The notes beneath the pieces were generated by a model. That model was not told where the DNA came from. It did not search any database and saw only the letters and a program-made list of their open reading frames with translations. The position numbers and the translations under genes were made by a program. A DNA stretch of 64,000 nucleotides from contig CAWEZI010000005.1 in assembly GCA_963813525.1 (NCBI GenBank), forward strand, positions 372,001 to 436,000. Direction: 5' to 3'. The DNA comes from Bog-756 sp963813525 (GTDB lineage: Bacteria > Actinomycetota > Acidimicrobiia > Acidimicrobiales > RAAP-2). Shown piece by piece: positions 43,707-52,735 of this stretch. The first letter of the stretch is position 1; the number at the start of each line of letters is the position of its first letter.

Positions 43707-45032
43707 TCATCCAGGAGTCCCCGCCGCCGCCGATCCCCCGGTGTGGACACGGTCATGGAGGTCGGTGACAACGGCGAGGATGGCGGCCACCACCGCTCCG
43801 CCCAGGACCACCGCCGCTATGCCGATGGCGCCACTCAACGGACCGGCGACGATGGCCCCGAGCGGCACCGTTCCCCCGAAGGCCATCACCCATAGCGCCA
43901 TCACCCGTCCACGGACGGCGTCGTCGAGCCGGTTCTGGAGGACGGTGGCCAGCGACGTGACCGTCACGAAATAGAACAGCCCGAGTAGAAAGGCCACCGG
44001 GTAGGCGGGTGCGGCTGTCCGCAACAGGCCGAGGGCCACCATGGTGAGGGCGAAGCCACCCAGTCCGACCCGGACCATCCTCTCCAGCGAACGCCTGGCC
44101 AGAAATGTGCCGATGGAGAGGGCGCCGACCACCGCCCCGGCGCCGAAGGTGGCGTAGAGCAGGCCGTAGGCCACTGTGTTTTCGGCGATCCCGAGGTCGT
44201 TGTGCGCCAGTACGGGCATGAGGACGGCGATGGGAAGGCAGAAGAAGGAGAAGACCACCATGGTGCCCAGACACCTGCCCACCACCCGGTCGTGGCGGGC
44301 GACGGCGAAACCTTCGACCAGTCGTCGCCACCCGCTTTGGGCACTGCGCTGCACCACCGGCAGATGGATGGTCACCAGTACCCCGATGAGCGCGGCATAG
44401 GACACGGCATTGCCGACGAAGACCCAGGGAACGCCCACCTTGGCGTAGAGAACGCCCCCGATGGCCGGTCCGATGACACGGGAGAGGTTCATGTTGGCCG
44501 AGTTGAGTGATACGGCCCCGGGAAGGTCCCTGCGTTCCACCAGGGTGGGGATGAGGGCTGAGTAGGTCGGGGAGTAGAAGGCTTGGCCGATCCCGCTGGC
44601 CAGCGCGGCCACAAACAGGGCGCCGATGCGAGGGTCGTGAGCCTTGGTGAGCCCGGCGATGACCAGGGCCACGGCACTCTGCTCCACGGTCACGATCACC
44701 AACACCCAGCGTCTCTCGAAGCGGTCGGCAGCCATTCCTCCGAGAGGGGCCAGCAGAAAGGACGGACCCAGCTGGGCCAGAGTCATCAGCCCCACGTCGG
44801 TCGATGATCCGGTGACGTGAAAGACGAAGGCAGCCAGGATGACCGTCTGCATCCAACTTCCGATGTTGGAGACCAGTGCGGCCAGGAAGACCCGGCGGAA
44901 GACGGGGTAGCCGAGGGCGGCCCGGGCCCCTCCCGGTTGGATGGTCCGATCGCCCTCGAGCAGGGCGTCCTCGACGTCGTCCGCTCCGGAATCGAGCGCC
45001 GTGGGTTCTCGTTCCGCGGAGGTGTCGGGCAA
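43707..45032 (-). CDS. MFS transporter (MFS_3, EntS-like)
   Basis: This 441-residue, 12-helix exporter has MTLAQLGPSFLLAPLGGMAADRFERRWVL as the loop 2-3 motif A region, an N-terminal acidic tail of about 40 residues, and motif-like RVMALWVMAFGGTVPLG in helix 10. It is close to enterobactin-exporter-like MFS_3 proteins that pump siderophores or drugs. The start is TTG 45032; TAGATT ends eight bases upstream, a possible -10 element for a leaderless transcript. It follows the SDR at 45075 in the same orientation with a 42-base gap. Confidence 0.87.
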   Translation of the reverse strand: MPDTSAEREPTALDSGADDVEDALLEGDRTIQPGGARAALGYPVFRRVFLAALVSNIGSWMQTVILAAFVFHVTGSSTDVGLMTLAQLGPSFLLAPLGGMAADRFERRWVLVIVTVEQSAVALVIAGLTKAHDPRIGALFVAALASGIGQAFYSPTYSALIPTLVERRDLPGAVSLNSANMNLSRVIGPAIGGVLYAKVGVPWVFVGNAVSYAALIGVLVTIHLPVVQRSAQSGWRRLVEGFAVARHDRVVGRCLGTMVVFSFFCLPIAVLMPVLAHNDLGIAENTVAYGLLYATFGAGAVVGALSIGTFLARRSLERMVRVGLGGFALTMVALGLLRTAAPAYPVAFLLGLFYFVTVTSLATVLQNRLDDAVRGRVMALWVMAFGGTVPLGAIVAGPLSGAIGIAAVVLGGAVVAAILAVVTDLHDRVHTGGSAAAGTPG

Positions 45033-45074
45033 GGTCCGTCAATCTAGACGGGGGCCCGGCGTGGCCTCGAAGGG

Positions 45075-45905
45075 TCAGCCGTCGGCTTTGTCCACCAGGT
45101 CGAGCAGCGGCTGTCCGGTCATGGCAAACATGTCTTCGTCGTCGGAGTGGCGCCAGACATCGAGTAGTCCGACCGAGAGTGGATCGCAGCCGTAGCGCAT
45201 CGGGCCGGCATCGTCGACGATGGCATCCACGATCAGGACGGCGGCGGCTGCGGGTGACGACACCAGCGGGTCGGCAGCTTCCCGACGCATCGCTGCCGCC
45301 TGGTCGGCCATCGACCGGTAGCGCTCGAACCGGGTGGCAGCCGCCTCCCCGGTGCTGAGCTGGAACATGTCGGTGTCGATGGGCCCGGGGAGGATCTCGA
45401 CCACCCGGATGCCGAACGGGGCCACCTCCACCCGCAGGCTCTCGCCGAAGGCGGAGACGGCGGCCTTGGTCGCCCGATAGGCCGAATAGAACGGGACCGA
45501 GGCCAGAATCGACGACGAGGAAACGTTGCACACCACAGCCGGACGGTTGGCCCGCAGAACGGGTATGGCCGCTTGGGTGAGGGAGACCAGTCCGAACACG
45601 TTGGTCTCGAACAGCATTCGCCAGTCAGCCAGGCTCCCGTGCTCGACGGGCAGGTAGTCGGAGTCCACTCCGGCGTTGTTGACGAGCACCCGCAGATCAT
45701 CGGGTAGTCGGTAGCTGTCCGGCTCGGTGACGTCCATACGGACGACTGAAATGCGCCCCTCGCCGGCGGCGGCCAGACCGGCGCCGTCGTCGGGGTTGCG
45801 CATGGCAGCCACGGCGTCGAAGCCCCGACGAGCCAACTCGAGGGCCACTGATCGACCGATTCCCCGACTGGCCCCGGTCACCAGCGCGCTTCCCCCTGCT
45901 TCCAC
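45075..45905 (-). CDS. SDR-family oxidoreductase
   Basis: This 276-residue SDR has the cofactor motif TGASRGIGRS, NNAGV, catalytic Ser in NVSSSS and YRATK with Tyr and Lys. The insert after the active site and the conserved PGPIDTDMF resemble actinobacterial SDRs acting on large hydrophobic alcohols. GTG 45905 is selected because GGGGAGAG precedes it by a few bases. The next gene upstream, SoxR, has the same orientation, with a 140-base gap, so the SDR probably has its own promoter. Confidence 0.86.
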   Translation of the reverse strand: MEAGGSALVTGASRGIGRSVALELARRGFDAVAAMRNPDDGAGLAAAGEGRISVVRMDVTEPDSYRLPDDLRVLVNNAGVDSDYLPVEHGSLADWRMLFETNVFGLVSLTQAAIPVLRANRPAVVCNVSSSSILASVPFYSAYRATKAAVSAFGESLRVEVAPFGIRVVEILPGPIDTDMFQLSTGEAAATRFERYRSMADQAAAMRREAADPLVSSPAAAAVLIVDAIVDDAGPMRYGCDPLSVGLLDVWRHSDDEDMFAMTGQPLLDLVDKADG

Positions 45906-46045
45906 GATTCTCTCCCCGTGTGCTTGTGTTCGATGGCCTGCTCGATGGCCTGCTCGATCCTGCTCGCCCCACTGCCCAGCGCAGCTGAGTCTCTCAAAAC
46001 GGCATGACCCGTGCCTGGCCCGCCCGCACGGCCAGTCGGACCACA

Positions 46046-46486
46046 TCACCCATCGGGCAGGAGGTACCGGGGTCCCGGTCCTAAGGTGCCGGCCATGTCG
46101 TCGGGATTGGAAAGGGCGCAGGTTCGCAGGGAGAGGCAGCCGCATCCAATGCAGCTGGTCAACCCCGAGCGCAGCGCCTCGAGCAGCCCGATGCGGTTGT
46201 CGATGCGCTGGCGCCAGCCCCGGGTCAGCCGCTGCCAATCCTGGGCGTTGGGTGCCTTGTCGGCAGGGAGCCCGGCCAGGGCCTCGACGATCTCGTCGAG
46301 GCTGAGCCCGACCCGCTGGGCGATGCGGATGAAGGCGATGCGACGGAGCACGTCCCGCCGGAATCGCCGTTGCCCACCCGCGGTGCGCTCGGCCCGGAGG
46401 AGTCCCTGGCGCTCATAGAAGCGGATGGCCGACGCGGCCAGACCGCTGCGCTCGGCTACCTCCCCGATGGTGATCATGTCGTCCAC
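46046..46486 (-). CDS. soxR: redox-sensing regulator SoxR
   Basis: This 146-residue MerR-family activator has the winged helix ITIGEVAERSGLAASAIRFYERQG, a dimerisation helix, and the SoxR-specific iron-sulfur loop with Cys112, Cys115, Cys117 and Cys123 (C-x2-C-x-C-x5-C), which binds a 2Fe-2S cluster. GTG 46486 is chosen because AAAGGAGG sits five to six bases upstream; an ATG nine bases downstream is farther from it. In Actinobacteria SoxR responds to redox-active metabolites rather than superoxide in general and turns on a few genes for quinone or dye modification and export. The divergent SDR-queA operon carries the expected promoter. Confidence 0.93.
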   Translation of the reverse strand: MDDMITIGEVAERSGLAASAIRFYERQGLLRAERTAGGQRRFRRDVLRRIAFIRIAQRVGLSLDEIVEALAGLPADKAPNAQDWQRLTRGWRQRIDNRIGLLEALRSGLTSCIGCGCLSLRTCALSNPDDMAGTLGPGPRYLLPDG

Positions 46487-46543
46487 TCCGGCCTCCTTTC
46501 GGACGGTTGGTGTGCTGGCGTGGTGCCAGTCTCCCGACACCCC

Positions 46544-46574
46544 TTGACTTAAACATTACTTTAACCTTTATGGT
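46544..46574 (+). promoter_or_regulatory. SoxR-type promoter with 19-bp spacer
   Basis: TTGACT (46544-46549) and TATGGT (46569-46574) are separated by 19 bases, the overlong spacer characteristic of MerR-family-activated promoters. The spacer contains an imperfect dyad (TTAAA-CATTAC-TTTAA). It lies between soxR and the rightward SDR gene, whose ATG at 46614 follows by 40 bases. Confidence 0.7.
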
Positions 46575-46613
46575 TTCTTTTGACGCCGACAGAGCGTGTG
46601 AAAGCGAGGAACC

Positions 46614-47306
46614 ATGCCCATCGCCATCGTTACGGGAGCTTCGATCGGTCTCGGTTGTGCCCTGGCCACCGACCTGGCCAAGGACGGCTGGAGTCTGGTG
46701 GTCGACGGGCGACGTCCCCAGCTCCTGGCCGACACCGCCGAGCTCCTGAGCGGTTTGGGGACGGACGTGAGGTCGGTGTGCGGCGATGTGGCTGACCCCC
46801 GACACCGGGCGGCGTTGACGGCGGCCGCCGACGAGCTCGGCGGGCTCGATCTGCTGGTCAACAACGCCAGCACACTCGGCCCGAGCCCCCTACCCGCCCT
46901 GGAAGATCTGACACCGGAGGTGCTGAGGCAGATCTACGAGGTGAATGTCATCGCTCCGTGGGCACTGACCCAACTGGCCCTGCCCTTCCTCCGGCGTTCC
47001 CACGGCACCATCATCTCGGTGAGCTCGGACGCTGCCATCGAGGCCTACCCGGGATGGGGTGGGTACGGATCGTCCAAGGCCGCCCTCGACCAACTGTTCC
47101 ACGTGTGGGGAGCCGAGCAGCCGGACCTGCACGTGTACCAGTTTGACCCCGGGGACATGCGCACGGAGATGCACCAGGCTGCCTTCCCCGGCGAGGACAT
47201 TTCCGATCGGCCCGAGCCCGAAGCGGCGGTAGCCCCACTCCGACGCCTGATGGCTTCGGGGGCGCCGAGCGGGCGTTACCGCGCCGACCATCGGGAGCAG
47301 ACATGA
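46614..47306 (+). CDS. SDR-family oxidoreductase, SoxR-controlled
   Basis: This 230-residue SDR has TGASIGLG as cofactor motif, NNAS in place of the common NNAG, catalytic Ser in SVSSDA, and Tyr/Lys in YGSSKAA. A GAGGA site precedes ATG 46614. Placed directly behind the SoxR-type promoter, it probably reduces or detoxifies a quinone or another redox-cycling compound. Its stop overlaps the ATG of queA (ATGA 47303-47306). Confidence 0.86.
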   Translation: MPIAIVTGASIGLGCALATDLAKDGWSLVVDGRRPQLLADTAELLSGLGTDVRSVCGDVADPRHRAALTAAADELGGLDLLVNNASTLGPSPLPALEDLTPEVLRQIYEVNVIAPWALTQLALPFLRRSHGTIISVSSDAAIEAYPGWGGYGSSKAALDQLFHVWGAEQPDLHVYQFDPGDMRTEMHQAAFPGEDISDRPEPEAAVAPLRRLMASGAPSGRYRADHREQT

Positions 47307-48355
47307 GGGCGCTGGCCGAGCCGCCGCCCCGGCTCACCTATGAACTGCCGCCGGAGCTGGCCGCATCGGAACCGCCCGAGGCCCGCGGTCTCACCCGCGA
47401 CGCCGTTCGCATGTTGGTGGCCACCCGGAGCGACGGATCACTGGTACCGAGCTCCTTCTCCTTTCTTCCCCGCTTTCTCGACCCCGGTGACGTGCTGGTG
47501 ATCAACACGTCGGGCACCCTTCCGGCGGCCTTCGATGCCGTGGCCGACACCGTCCCCCTCGTCGTCCATCTGTCCACCCAACTCGACCGGAGGCGATGGG
47601 TGGTCGAGCCCCGCCGGGTAGCGGGCGGGGCCACCGAGCGCTGGGTGGGTCCCCTGCCGGCCCGTCGGCTGAGCCTGGCCGGGGGCGCCACGCTCACCTT
47701 GGACCATCCCTACGGTGGCGGCCAAAGACTGTGGGTGGCCACCTTCCGAGGGCACGAATCGGTGCTTCGCTGGCTGACCGTCAACGGGCGGCCCATCCGC
47801 TACAGCTACGTCGACCGGGCGTGGCCTCTCGAGAGCTACCAGAACGTCTACGCCACCGAACCCGGGAGTGCGGAGATGCCCAGTGCGGGACGGCCTTTCA
47901 CACCTGCGGTCATCACCCGTCTGGTGGCCAAGGGGGTCATGGTGACGCCGGTTGTCCTCCATACCGGGGTCGCCTCGCTCGAAGCAGACGAGCTGCCCTA
48001 TCCCGAAAAGGTGGCGGTGCCGGCAGCCACGGCCGAGCTGGTCAATGCCGCCCACCGCCGCCATCAGCGGGTCGTGGCTGTGGGCACCACGGTCGTGCGG
48101 GCTCTGGAGACCTCGGTGGGCCCGGACGGGCTGGCTCACCCGTACCACGGGTGGACTGAGCGGGTGGTCTCGCCCGAGCATCCCGTCGTAGTCACCGACG
48201 GGCTGCTCACCGGATGGCACGAACCGGCCTCATCCCATTTGCTGATGCTCGAGGCCATTGCCGGCATCGACCTACTCAGGGCCTCGTACGCCACAGGGCT
48301 GGCCGAGGGTTACCGGTGGCACGAGTTCGGCGATGTCCATCTCATACTGCCGTAG
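47303..48355 (+). CDS. queA: S-adenosylmethionine:tRNA ribosyltransferase-isomerase (QueA family)
   Basis: This 350-residue QueA-fold protein starts with LTYELPPELAASEPPEARGL and contains the conserved GDVLVINTSGTLPAA and HTGVASLE segments, with AVGTTVVRALE in the C-terminal part and the terminal EFGDVHLI. QueA adds the cyclopentenediol ring of queuosine from SAM to 7-deazaguanine-modified tRNA. It is translationally coupled to the SoxR-controlled SDR. I see no other queuosine gene in the window, and the sequence has substitutions relative to classic QueA (for example VGPLPARR instead of the usual stretch), so it may be a divergent paralogue with another substrate. Confidence 0.85.
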   Translation: MRALAEPPPRLTYELPPELAASEPPEARGLTRDAVRMLVATRSDGSLVPSSFSFLPRFLDPGDVLVINTSGTLPAAFDAVADTVPLVVHLSTQLDRRRWVVEPRRVAGGATERWVGPLPARRLSLAGGATLTLDHPYGGGQRLWVATFRGHESVLRWLTVNGRPIRYSYVDRAWPLESYQNVYATEPGSAEMPSAGRPFTPAVITRLVAKGVMVTPVVLHTGVASLEADELPYPEKVAVPAATAELVNAAHRRHQRVVAVGTTVVRALETSVGPDGLAHPYHGWTERVVSPEHPVVVTDGLLTGWHEPASSHLLMLEAIAGIDLLRASYATGLAEGYRWHEFGDVHLILP

Positions 48356-48456
48356 GAGTGGGCCCAGTCCGCCCCCTCAGTGATTGACGCTCCGGCAACG
48401 CCGACCGTACGATGCAGCCGATCGGCCCACGGATCGGTGCCACAGGAGGCCTGGCG

Positions 48457-48609
48457 GTGCGGAAGTGTCCCAGACTCTTGGTTGGCGGTGAACGGGTCGA
48501 TGGCTGGTCGGACCAGGCGGTCGGCCTGATCGACGTCCACGCCGGAACAGCCACCGGCCGGGTCGACGATGCCGGCAATCCCGACCGGCTCGGAGTCCGC
48601 CCAACGTGA
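48457..48609 (+). CDS. 50-residue hypothetical ORF coupled to the next gene
   Basis: GTG 48457 has AGGAGG (48444-48449) seven bases upstream, and the TGA overlaps the GTG of the next gene (GTGA 48606-48609). The product (starting RKCPRLLVGGERVDGW) has protein-like composition but no known family. Position suggests a small partner or regulator of the lipocalin-like protein, or a short translated leader that couples its expression. Confidence 0.5.
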   Translation: MRKCPRLLVGGERVDGWSDQAVGLIDVHAGTATGRVDDAGNPDRLGVRPT

Positions 48610-49721
48610 GCGCGCCCTACGAAGCCAGCATCGAGCACTATCCGCTGTCGGGCCCGGATGAGTTCATGATCCACAACCACCCACATCCCCTACGGGTGAT
48701 GTGGACATCGGATCTGCAGGCCTACGAGAGGGTGTGGTTCACCAGCCAGGACAAAACCGGCGACCTGTTGGTGGTCACCGGCATGGGTTTCTACCCCAAC
48801 CTGGGTACGGCCGAGGCCTTTGCCATCGTCAACGTGCGTGGGAGTCACACCAGCGTGCGGGCCCACCGCAAGCTGGGGCTGAACCGCATGGACATGGGCG
48901 TCGGCCCCATCCGCTACGACCTGGTCGAGCCATTCCGGCAGTGGCGGTTGCGCCTGGAGGAGAACGAGCTCGGGATCGCATTCGACATCTCGTGGTTCGA
49001 CACCAAACGACCCGTCTACCGGCTCATCGGAGGAGGCATGTTCATCGGCACCCGGCCGTTTTCCGGGGTGGCCGGCTACGACGGCTTCGGCCGGCAGTCG
49101 GGATGGGTCAGCGCTATGGGCGAGCGGTTCGAGCTGACGCCGGAGGGGAATCTGGGAACCCGCGACCACCATTGGGGCACCCGCGACGGAGTGGGCGGAC
49201 CGGCATTGTGGAGTGGTCGGCAACACCCGCATTCGGGTGAGTGGGTCGAGTTCGGGGAGTTCGGGGTGTGGGGCGACCACATTCTCTACAACCTCGGAGA
49301 CCAACGCCGGGGAAGTGGCACCCTGCGGGGGCGGCGGCACCGCCTGCGCTTCGAGCCCGAGACCCGGCTCCTGTTGTCCGGCGAGGTCGATCTCGTCTTC
49401 GAATCGGGAGAGGAGAAGACGATGACCTTCGAGCGGTTGGGTCACCAGATCGCCTTCCTGCGTTGCGGGATGTACGGCGGCCCCAACGGGGGTACCCCGG
49501 GCGACGACATCTGGCAGGGGATGGACGTGGGCGAGCGGGTGGACGGTGAGACCTATGACGTCACCGACCCGGAGGTCCGGCGTCGTATCTGCGGGCTCGA
49601 CCAGCACCATGCCCGCTTCCAGTGTGACGGCGAGACCACCTATGGGATCATCGAGCCCTACGACACCCTCTGTTACGACATGGCCAGCAGCGGGCTCGGT
49701 GGTTTCTCGCTGCTCGAGTGA
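48606..49721 (+). CDS. uncharacterised protein, AttH/CrtC-like lipocalin type
   Basis: This 371-residue, beta-rich soluble protein with many Gly/Trp/Tyr lacks a signal peptide. Two beta-domains are suggested (about 20-190 and 190-350), with motifs HPHPLRVMW, GFYPNLGTAEAF, FGRQSGWV, RDHHWGTRDGVGG and ARFQCDGETTYGIIEPYD. The layout resembles CrtC/AttH-like double-lipocalin proteins seen in actinobacterial steroid and lipid gene sets, which are mostly hypothetical. I cannot assign a reaction. It lies upstream of a P450 in the same orientation. Confidence 0.75.
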   Translation: MSAPYEASIEHYPLSGPDEFMIHNHPHPLRVMWTSDLQAYERVWFTSQDKTGDLLVVTGMGFYPNLGTAEAFAIVNVRGSHTSVRAHRKLGLNRMDMGVGPIRYDLVEPFRQWRLRLEENELGIAFDISWFDTKRPVYRLIGGGMFIGTRPFSGVAGYDGFGRQSGWVSAMGERFELTPEGNLGTRDHHWGTRDGVGGPALWSGRQHPHSGEWVEFGEFGVWGDHILYNLGDQRRGSGTLRGRRHRLRFEPETRLLLSGEVDLVFESGEEKTMTFERLGHQIAFLRCGMYGGPNGGTPGDDIWQGMDVGERVDGETYDVTDPEVRRRICGLDQHHARFQCDGETTYGIIEPYDTLCYDMASSGLGGFSLLE

Positions 49722-49808
49722 GCCGTCGATGCCGGGCCCCGTCCGGTCTACCGGAGGGATGGACGTGAGAAATAGCGGTGAGGCGAGGACGGGCGACGGG
49801 AGTGCGAG

Positions 49809-51014
49809 GTGACCGACGGGGGGGACGACGGCCTCGCCTTCACTCTTTCGGCGCCCGGGTTCTTCCTCAGCCCCGACTATTTCGACACCCTGAGCCGGCT
49901 CCGGCGTGACCGGCCCGTGCACCGGACAGCGGACGGGCTGCTGGCTGTCAGCCGTTACGACGACGTCCGGGCCATCAGTCGCGACCCCGACCGATTCGTC
50001 TCCGGACGGGGCGTCCTCATCAACGACCCCCTCCGCGACCCCGGTGCCACCGGACAGGAGAACACCTGGTCCATCTTGCATCTCGACCCCCCGGTCCACG
50101 CCACCTACCGGACCCTGGTCAATCGGCAGTTCACGCCGCGGGCGGTTGCCGTTCTGGCCGATCGCATCCGCCGGGAGGTGGTCTCGGTGCTCGAGTCGAC
50201 ACCGGTCGGCGAGGCGTTCGACTTCGTCGACACGGTGGCCGCCCCCATCCCCATAGCGGTCATTGCCGACATGTTCGGCATCCCCGATACCGACCGCTCG
50301 CTGTTCCGGCGATGGTCGGACGCGGTCATCGAGAGCACCGATCGTACGGAGGCCGAACGGGCCGAGGAGTTGGGGGAGATGGCCGTCTTCCTACTCGAGC
50401 ACATCGACTCGCCCGCCACCCGGTCCAACGACCTGCTCGACCTGCTCAAATCAACCGCCCTCGACGGCCGTCCGCTGACCCGGTCCGAGATCATGGGTTT
50501 CTGCATGACCCTCCTGGTGGCCGGCAACGAGACGACCCGCACCCTCATTAGCGGTGGGGTCGAGGCTCTCAGCCGTCATCCCGACCAATGGGCCGAGCTG
50601 GCCGAGGACCGTTCCCTCGTGCCCGGGGCGGTGGAGGAGATGCTGCGCTGGGTCACCCCCATCCAGGCCTTCGGTCGGACCGCCGCGGCCGACGTGGACG
50701 TCGGCGGGTTCTCCGTCGCCGCCGGCGAATTCCTCGTTCTCCTCTACGCCTCGGCCAACCGGGACGAGTCGATCTTCGGTCCCACCGCGGACCAGTTCGT
50801 CGTCATTCGCCCGACCCAACCGACCCATCTGGCTTTCGGGTTCGGCGAGCACGTGTGCATCGGGGCCAGCCTGGCCCGGCTCGAGGCGCGGATCTTCTTC
50901 GAGGAGTTCCTGGGTCGCTTTGCCGGCCCCGAGTTGTGTGGTGAACCGGTCTACACGCCCTCCACGTTGGTGCGGAGTGCCCGGTCCCTGCCCGTGCGTC
51001 TTACCCACGCCTGA
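49809..51014 (+). CDS. cytochrome P450
   Basis: This 401-residue soluble bacterial P450 has I-helix AGNETTR, K-helix EEMLR, and the heme loop FGFGEHVCIG (343-352) with the Cys ligand. All hallmarks of a catalytically complete monooxygenase are present. The start is GTG 49809. It resembles actinobacterial P450s acting on steroids and terpenoids. It follows the lipocalin-like gene by 87 bases and converges with the acyl-CoA synthetase. Ferredoxin partner not nearby. Confidence 0.92.
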   Translation: MTDGGDDGLAFTLSAPGFFLSPDYFDTLSRLRRDRPVHRTADGLLAVSRYDDVRAISRDPDRFVSGRGVLINDPLRDPGATGQENTWSILHLDPPVHATYRTLVNRQFTPRAVAVLADRIRREVVSVLESTPVGEAFDFVDTVAAPIPIAVIADMFGIPDTDRSLFRRWSDAVIESTDRTEAERAEELGEMAVFLLEHIDSPATRSNDLLDLLKSTALDGRPLTRSEIMGFCMTLLVAGNETTRTLISGGVEALSRHPDQWAELAEDRSLVPGAVEEMLRWVTPIQAFGRTAAADVDVGGFSVAAGEFLVLLYASANRDESIFGPTADQFVVIRPTQPTHLAFGFGEHVCIGASLARLEARIFFEEFLGRFAGPELCGEPVYTPSTLVRSARSLPVRLTHA

Positions 51015-51056
51015 CTTCCACAGGCCCGCCACCGCCCCGGCCCTTTTTGGTCGAAC

Positions 51057-51093
51057 CGGATCAGAAGGTCACGGTGAACGGATCAGAAGGTCA
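51057..51093. repeat. 22-bp period tandem repeat over a stop codon
   Basis: CGGATCAGAAGGTCA occurs at 51057-51071 and again at 51079-51093. The second copy contains the stop codon of the minus-strand acyl-CoA synthetase (Leu-Thr-Phe-stop), and the first copy repeats it downstream. It is probably a small slippage duplication in the convergent gap. Confidence 0.8.
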
Positions 51094-52735
51094 ACAGGTG
51101 GGCGCGGTCGTGGGCTTCGAACTCACCGGCCAACCCATCGAGGTCTGCCGGTGTCATGAGTGTGTAGGCGTCGCCCCGGCCCGGGCGGTGCCAGACCGGG
51201 TCGGACGTGCTCCACAGGGCTGAGCGGAGCGGCCTCTTGTCCACCTTGTCGGTGGCGGTTACCGGAAGGGCGCCGACGATGCGCACGTACCGGGGGGACC
51301 ACTTGGTCCCGAGGTCGGGCTGCGCGGCCAGAAACGAGCGGAAAGCGACCGGGTCGAAACCGGCCTCCGGCCCCATCTCCATGGCCGCCATGACCTGGTC
51401 GCCGGTTCGGCTGTCGGGCACGGCGTACACGGCGACCCCCCGAACGCCGGGGAACCGACCGAGGATGCGCTCCACCGGTGCCGCGGCAAAGTTCTCGCTG
51501 TCGACCCGGAGCCAGTCGCCGGTGCGGCCGGCGAAGTAGAAGATCCCGTCCTCGTCCCGGTAGCCGAGGTCGCCGGACCAGTACCAGCCGTTGCGGGAGC
51601 GCTCGGCCTCGGCTTCGGGGTTGTTGTAGTAGCCCTCGAAGTTGGCCAGCGCCGCCCGCCCCACTATCTCGCCGATGGCCAGGGCGGGGTTGGACAGGCG
51701 GCCGCCGGCGTCGAAGACGGCGCGCGGGCGCTCCTCGCCGGTGTCAGGGTCGACCACGGCCACGTCGTCGCGGTCGCGGGACCGGCCGAGGGCACCGGGC
51801 CGGCCGTCGGGGACCGGCTGCAGCACGATGGCGTTCTCGCTGGATCCGTATCCCTCGAAGAGCGGCACACCGAATCGCTCGGTGAAAGCCGCTTTGTCGG
51901 CGGCCGACGTCTCGGGTCCGAGGACGAAGCGGAGCCGGTGGTGACGGTCGTCGGGGGTCGGGGGCGTAGCCACGAGGTGGGAGATGGCCCGACCCACGGT
52001 GTTGAAGTAGGTCGCCCCCACGGCACGGACGTCGGTCAGCAGGCCCGAGGCCGAAAAGCGTCGCCGCAAGGCAAGGGTGGCTCCGCTGGCCAAGGCCGGA
52101 AAGACGGCGGCTGACAGGGCGTTGCCGTGGAAGAGAGGCATGGCCGAGTAGATGACGTCGTCCGGTGTGAAACCCATGCGGGCGGCGGCCCGGGCGGCCC
52201 GCCCCTGGGTCATCCGGACGGCCTTGGGCCCCCCGGTCGACCCCGAGGTGAAGATGAGCAGGTAGAGATCCTGAGGAGAAGGCGGTGGCGAACGGGGAGA
52301 TGCGGCCGGCGCATTGTCGAGCGCATGTCCATAGTCGCCGCTGTCCACCACCAGGATGCGATCCGGTCCGATGCCCAGGTCGAGACCTTCGAGAAGGGGA
52401 TGGTGATCCGTGTCGGTGATGATCAGCTGGCAGTCGGTGCGGGTGATGTCGGTAGCCAGTTCGGCGCCGCGCCGTGTCGGATTGATGCCCACGATCGCCG
52501 CGCCCACCCGGGCCGCGCCGGCCAGCAGGAAGATGTACTCGGGCGTGTTGTCGAGGAGGACGCCGACGTGGAAGGGACCGTCGTGGCGCAGCTGGCACAG
52601 AAGCGACCCTCGCCGATCGGCCTCGTCGACCACCTGTCGCCACGTCCACCGGTCACCTTCGAACAGGAGGCCCTGGTCGTCGTCGCCGGCCCGCAGGCCG
52701 ACCAGTTCGGCGGCAGTGGTGACGCCTGCCGCCAT
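51083..52735 (-). CDS. fatty-acid-type acyl-CoA synthetase (FadD17-like)
   Basis: This 550-residue ANL enzyme has P-loop FTSGSTGGPKA, the GYGSSENAI motif, hinge GRTGDWLRVDSENFA and C-terminal lid Lys in TATDKVDKR. The DNTPEYIFLLAGAARVGA and NFEGYYNNPEAEAER segments are like actinobacterial FadD1/FadD17 ligases active on steroid side-chain or fatty acids. ATG 52735 shares one base with the stop of the upstream kinase gene (TGATG). A kinase-ligase pair suggests coupled activation of one substrate. Confidence 0.9.
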   Translation of the reverse strand: MAAGVTTAAELVGLRAGDDDQGLLFEGDRWTWRQVVDEADRRGSLLCQLRHDGPFHVGVLLDNTPEYIFLLAGAARVGAAIVGINPTRRGAELATDITRTDCQLIITDTDHHPLLEGLDLGIGPDRILVVDSGDYGHALDNAPAASPRSPPPSPQDLYLLIFTSGSTGGPKAVRMTQGRAARAAARMGFTPDDVIYSAMPLFHGNALSAAVFPALASGATLALRRRFSASGLLTDVRAVGATYFNTVGRAISHLVATPPTPDDRHHRLRFVLGPETSAADKAAFTERFGVPLFEGYGSSENAIVLQPVPDGRPGALGRSRDRDDVAVVDPDTGEERPRAVFDAGGRLSNPALAIGEIVGRAALANFEGYYNNPEAEAERSRNGWYWSGDLGYRDEDGIFYFAGRTGDWLRVDSENFAAAPVERILGRFPGVRGVAVYAVPDSRTGDQVMAAMEMGPEAGFDPVAFRSFLAAQPDLGTKWSPRYVRIVGALPVTATDKVDKRPLRSALWSTSDPVWHRPGRGDAYTLMTPADLDGLAGEFEAHDRAHLLTF

